Below are positions 63,656 to 64,000 of a stretch of DNA of 64,000 nucleotides, piece by piece; the first letter of the stretch is position 1; each line of letters starts with the position of its first letter. The notes beneath the pieces are model-generated. The model was not told where the DNA came from. It did not search any database and saw only the letters and a program-made list of their open reading frames with translations. The position numbers were made by a program, and so were the translations under genes. This DNA comes from Nocardioides sp. (lineage in GTDB: Bacteria > Actinomycetota > Actinomycetes > Propionibacteriales > Nocardioidaceae). Where the stretch lies: the NCBI RefSeq assembly GCF_025965415.1, contig NZ_JAOPWY010000107.1, forward strand, positions 1 through 64,000, written 5' to 3'.

Positions 63656-64000
63656 GTGGGGAACACGGGGGGTCGCGTCATCGCGCGCGCACTGGCAGCC
63701 GTCTGCATCGCAGGCGGCCTGGTCGGCGTGGGCGCGGCGTCCGCGCAGGCCTCGGACGACTACCCGTGGGCCTGGCAGGGGCAGTGCCCGATCGAGCCGC
63801 AGGAGCCGATCGAGGAGCCCACCCCCACTCCCACCCCCACTCCGACCCCCTCGGCCCCGACCAAGCCCGGCGAGACCCCCGCTCCCGTCGAGCCGCCGCC
63901 CCCGCCGCCGCCGGTCCTCGACCCGGTCTCGGGCCACCTCTACGACCCGCGCGGCCCGAAGCCGGTGTGCACGAGCCGGGTGTGGTCGATCGACGGCTCC
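63656..64000 (+). CDS. Secreted Pro/Thr-rich protein (3' end outside window)
   Basis: 115 residues visible, open to the window end. Signal peptide (ALAAVCIAGGLVGVGAASAQA) then DDYPWAWQGQCPIEP, a (PTPT)-rich and PPPPPPP linker, and the start of a domain (LDPVSGHLYDPRGPKPVCTSRVW). TACGGT lies 6 nt before its GTG. It resembles linker-bearing exported enzymes or adhesins of actinobacteria; the functional domain lies beyond the window. Not in the ORF track in this frame. Confidence 0.7.
   Translation, partial: MGNTGGRVIARALAAVCIAGGLVGVGAASAQASDDYPWAWQGQCPIEPQEPIEEPTPTPTPTPTPSAPTKPGETPAPVEPPPPPPPVLDPVSGHLYDPRGPKPVCTSRVWSIDGS

Overview
The window looks like a chromosomal segment of a high-GC actinobacterium, most likely of the Nocardioides type. 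This rests on very high GC, many GTG starts, many genes without a Shine-Dalgarno sequence but with a TAnnnT hexamer 6-9 nt before the start codon (leaderless transcripts), an F420-type oxidoreductase, PspC-domain kinases, and a sucCD / purN-purH / pcrA neighbourhood. No phage, plasmid, integrase, transposase, CRISPR, tRNA or rRNA was seen. The DNA is mostly core and metabolic, with small signs of decay and dispersed repeats.

Left part (1-16.6 kb): folD (cut by the window edge), purH, purN, a YibE/F membrane protein and a DUF6350 membrane protein run on the minus strand. Between these and sucD-sucC sits a plus-strand pair: a sigma-factor-like protein fused through one membrane helix to a large extracytoplasmic part, and an internally duplicated lipoprotein. 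Then come a photolyase, a secreted M23 peptidase, a 28-bp tandem repeat array inside a larger inverted repeat, and pcrA.

Middle part (16.6-33.6 kb): a membrane protein, UspA and an APC permease; a PspC-domain histidine kinase with its NarL-type regulator, divergent from a PspC/LiaF-like membrane protein; a class V aminotransferase; a GDPD; a YbaK protein; a hydrolase; and a heterodimeric ABC exporter in which one ATP site has lost its key residues and the other is intact. A three-gene unit follows (LLM oxidoreductase, MpaB/DUF2236 oxygenase, acyl-CoA dehydrogenase), headed by a perfect palindrome between the -35 and -10.

Right-middle part (33.6-53.4 kb): a 1266-residue secreted Ig/MBG-repeat protein, a run of small single genes (amphi-Trp, pentapeptide/DinB, NTF2-like, FAD oxidoreductase, GAF-ANTAR, VOC, PspC, DUF2383, zinc ribbon), an acyl-CoA synthetase coupled to a GDPD, a secreted propeller-like protein, an MMPL transporter, a methionine aminopeptidase coupled to a substrate-binding-type lipoprotein, and a sodium:solute symporter.

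Right end (53.4-64 kb): a patch of gene decay (VOC gene with an out-of-frame internal deletion, an orphan gene tail, a frameshifted grpB-like gene), then a minus-strand block of guaA, a GMC oxidoreductase coupled to a succinate-semialdehyde-type dehydrogenase, glpD with a small palindromic repeat inserted in frame, and guaB3. The last gene is a secreted protein cut by the window edge. The purine genes (purN, purH, folD, guaA, guaB3) lie at both ends.
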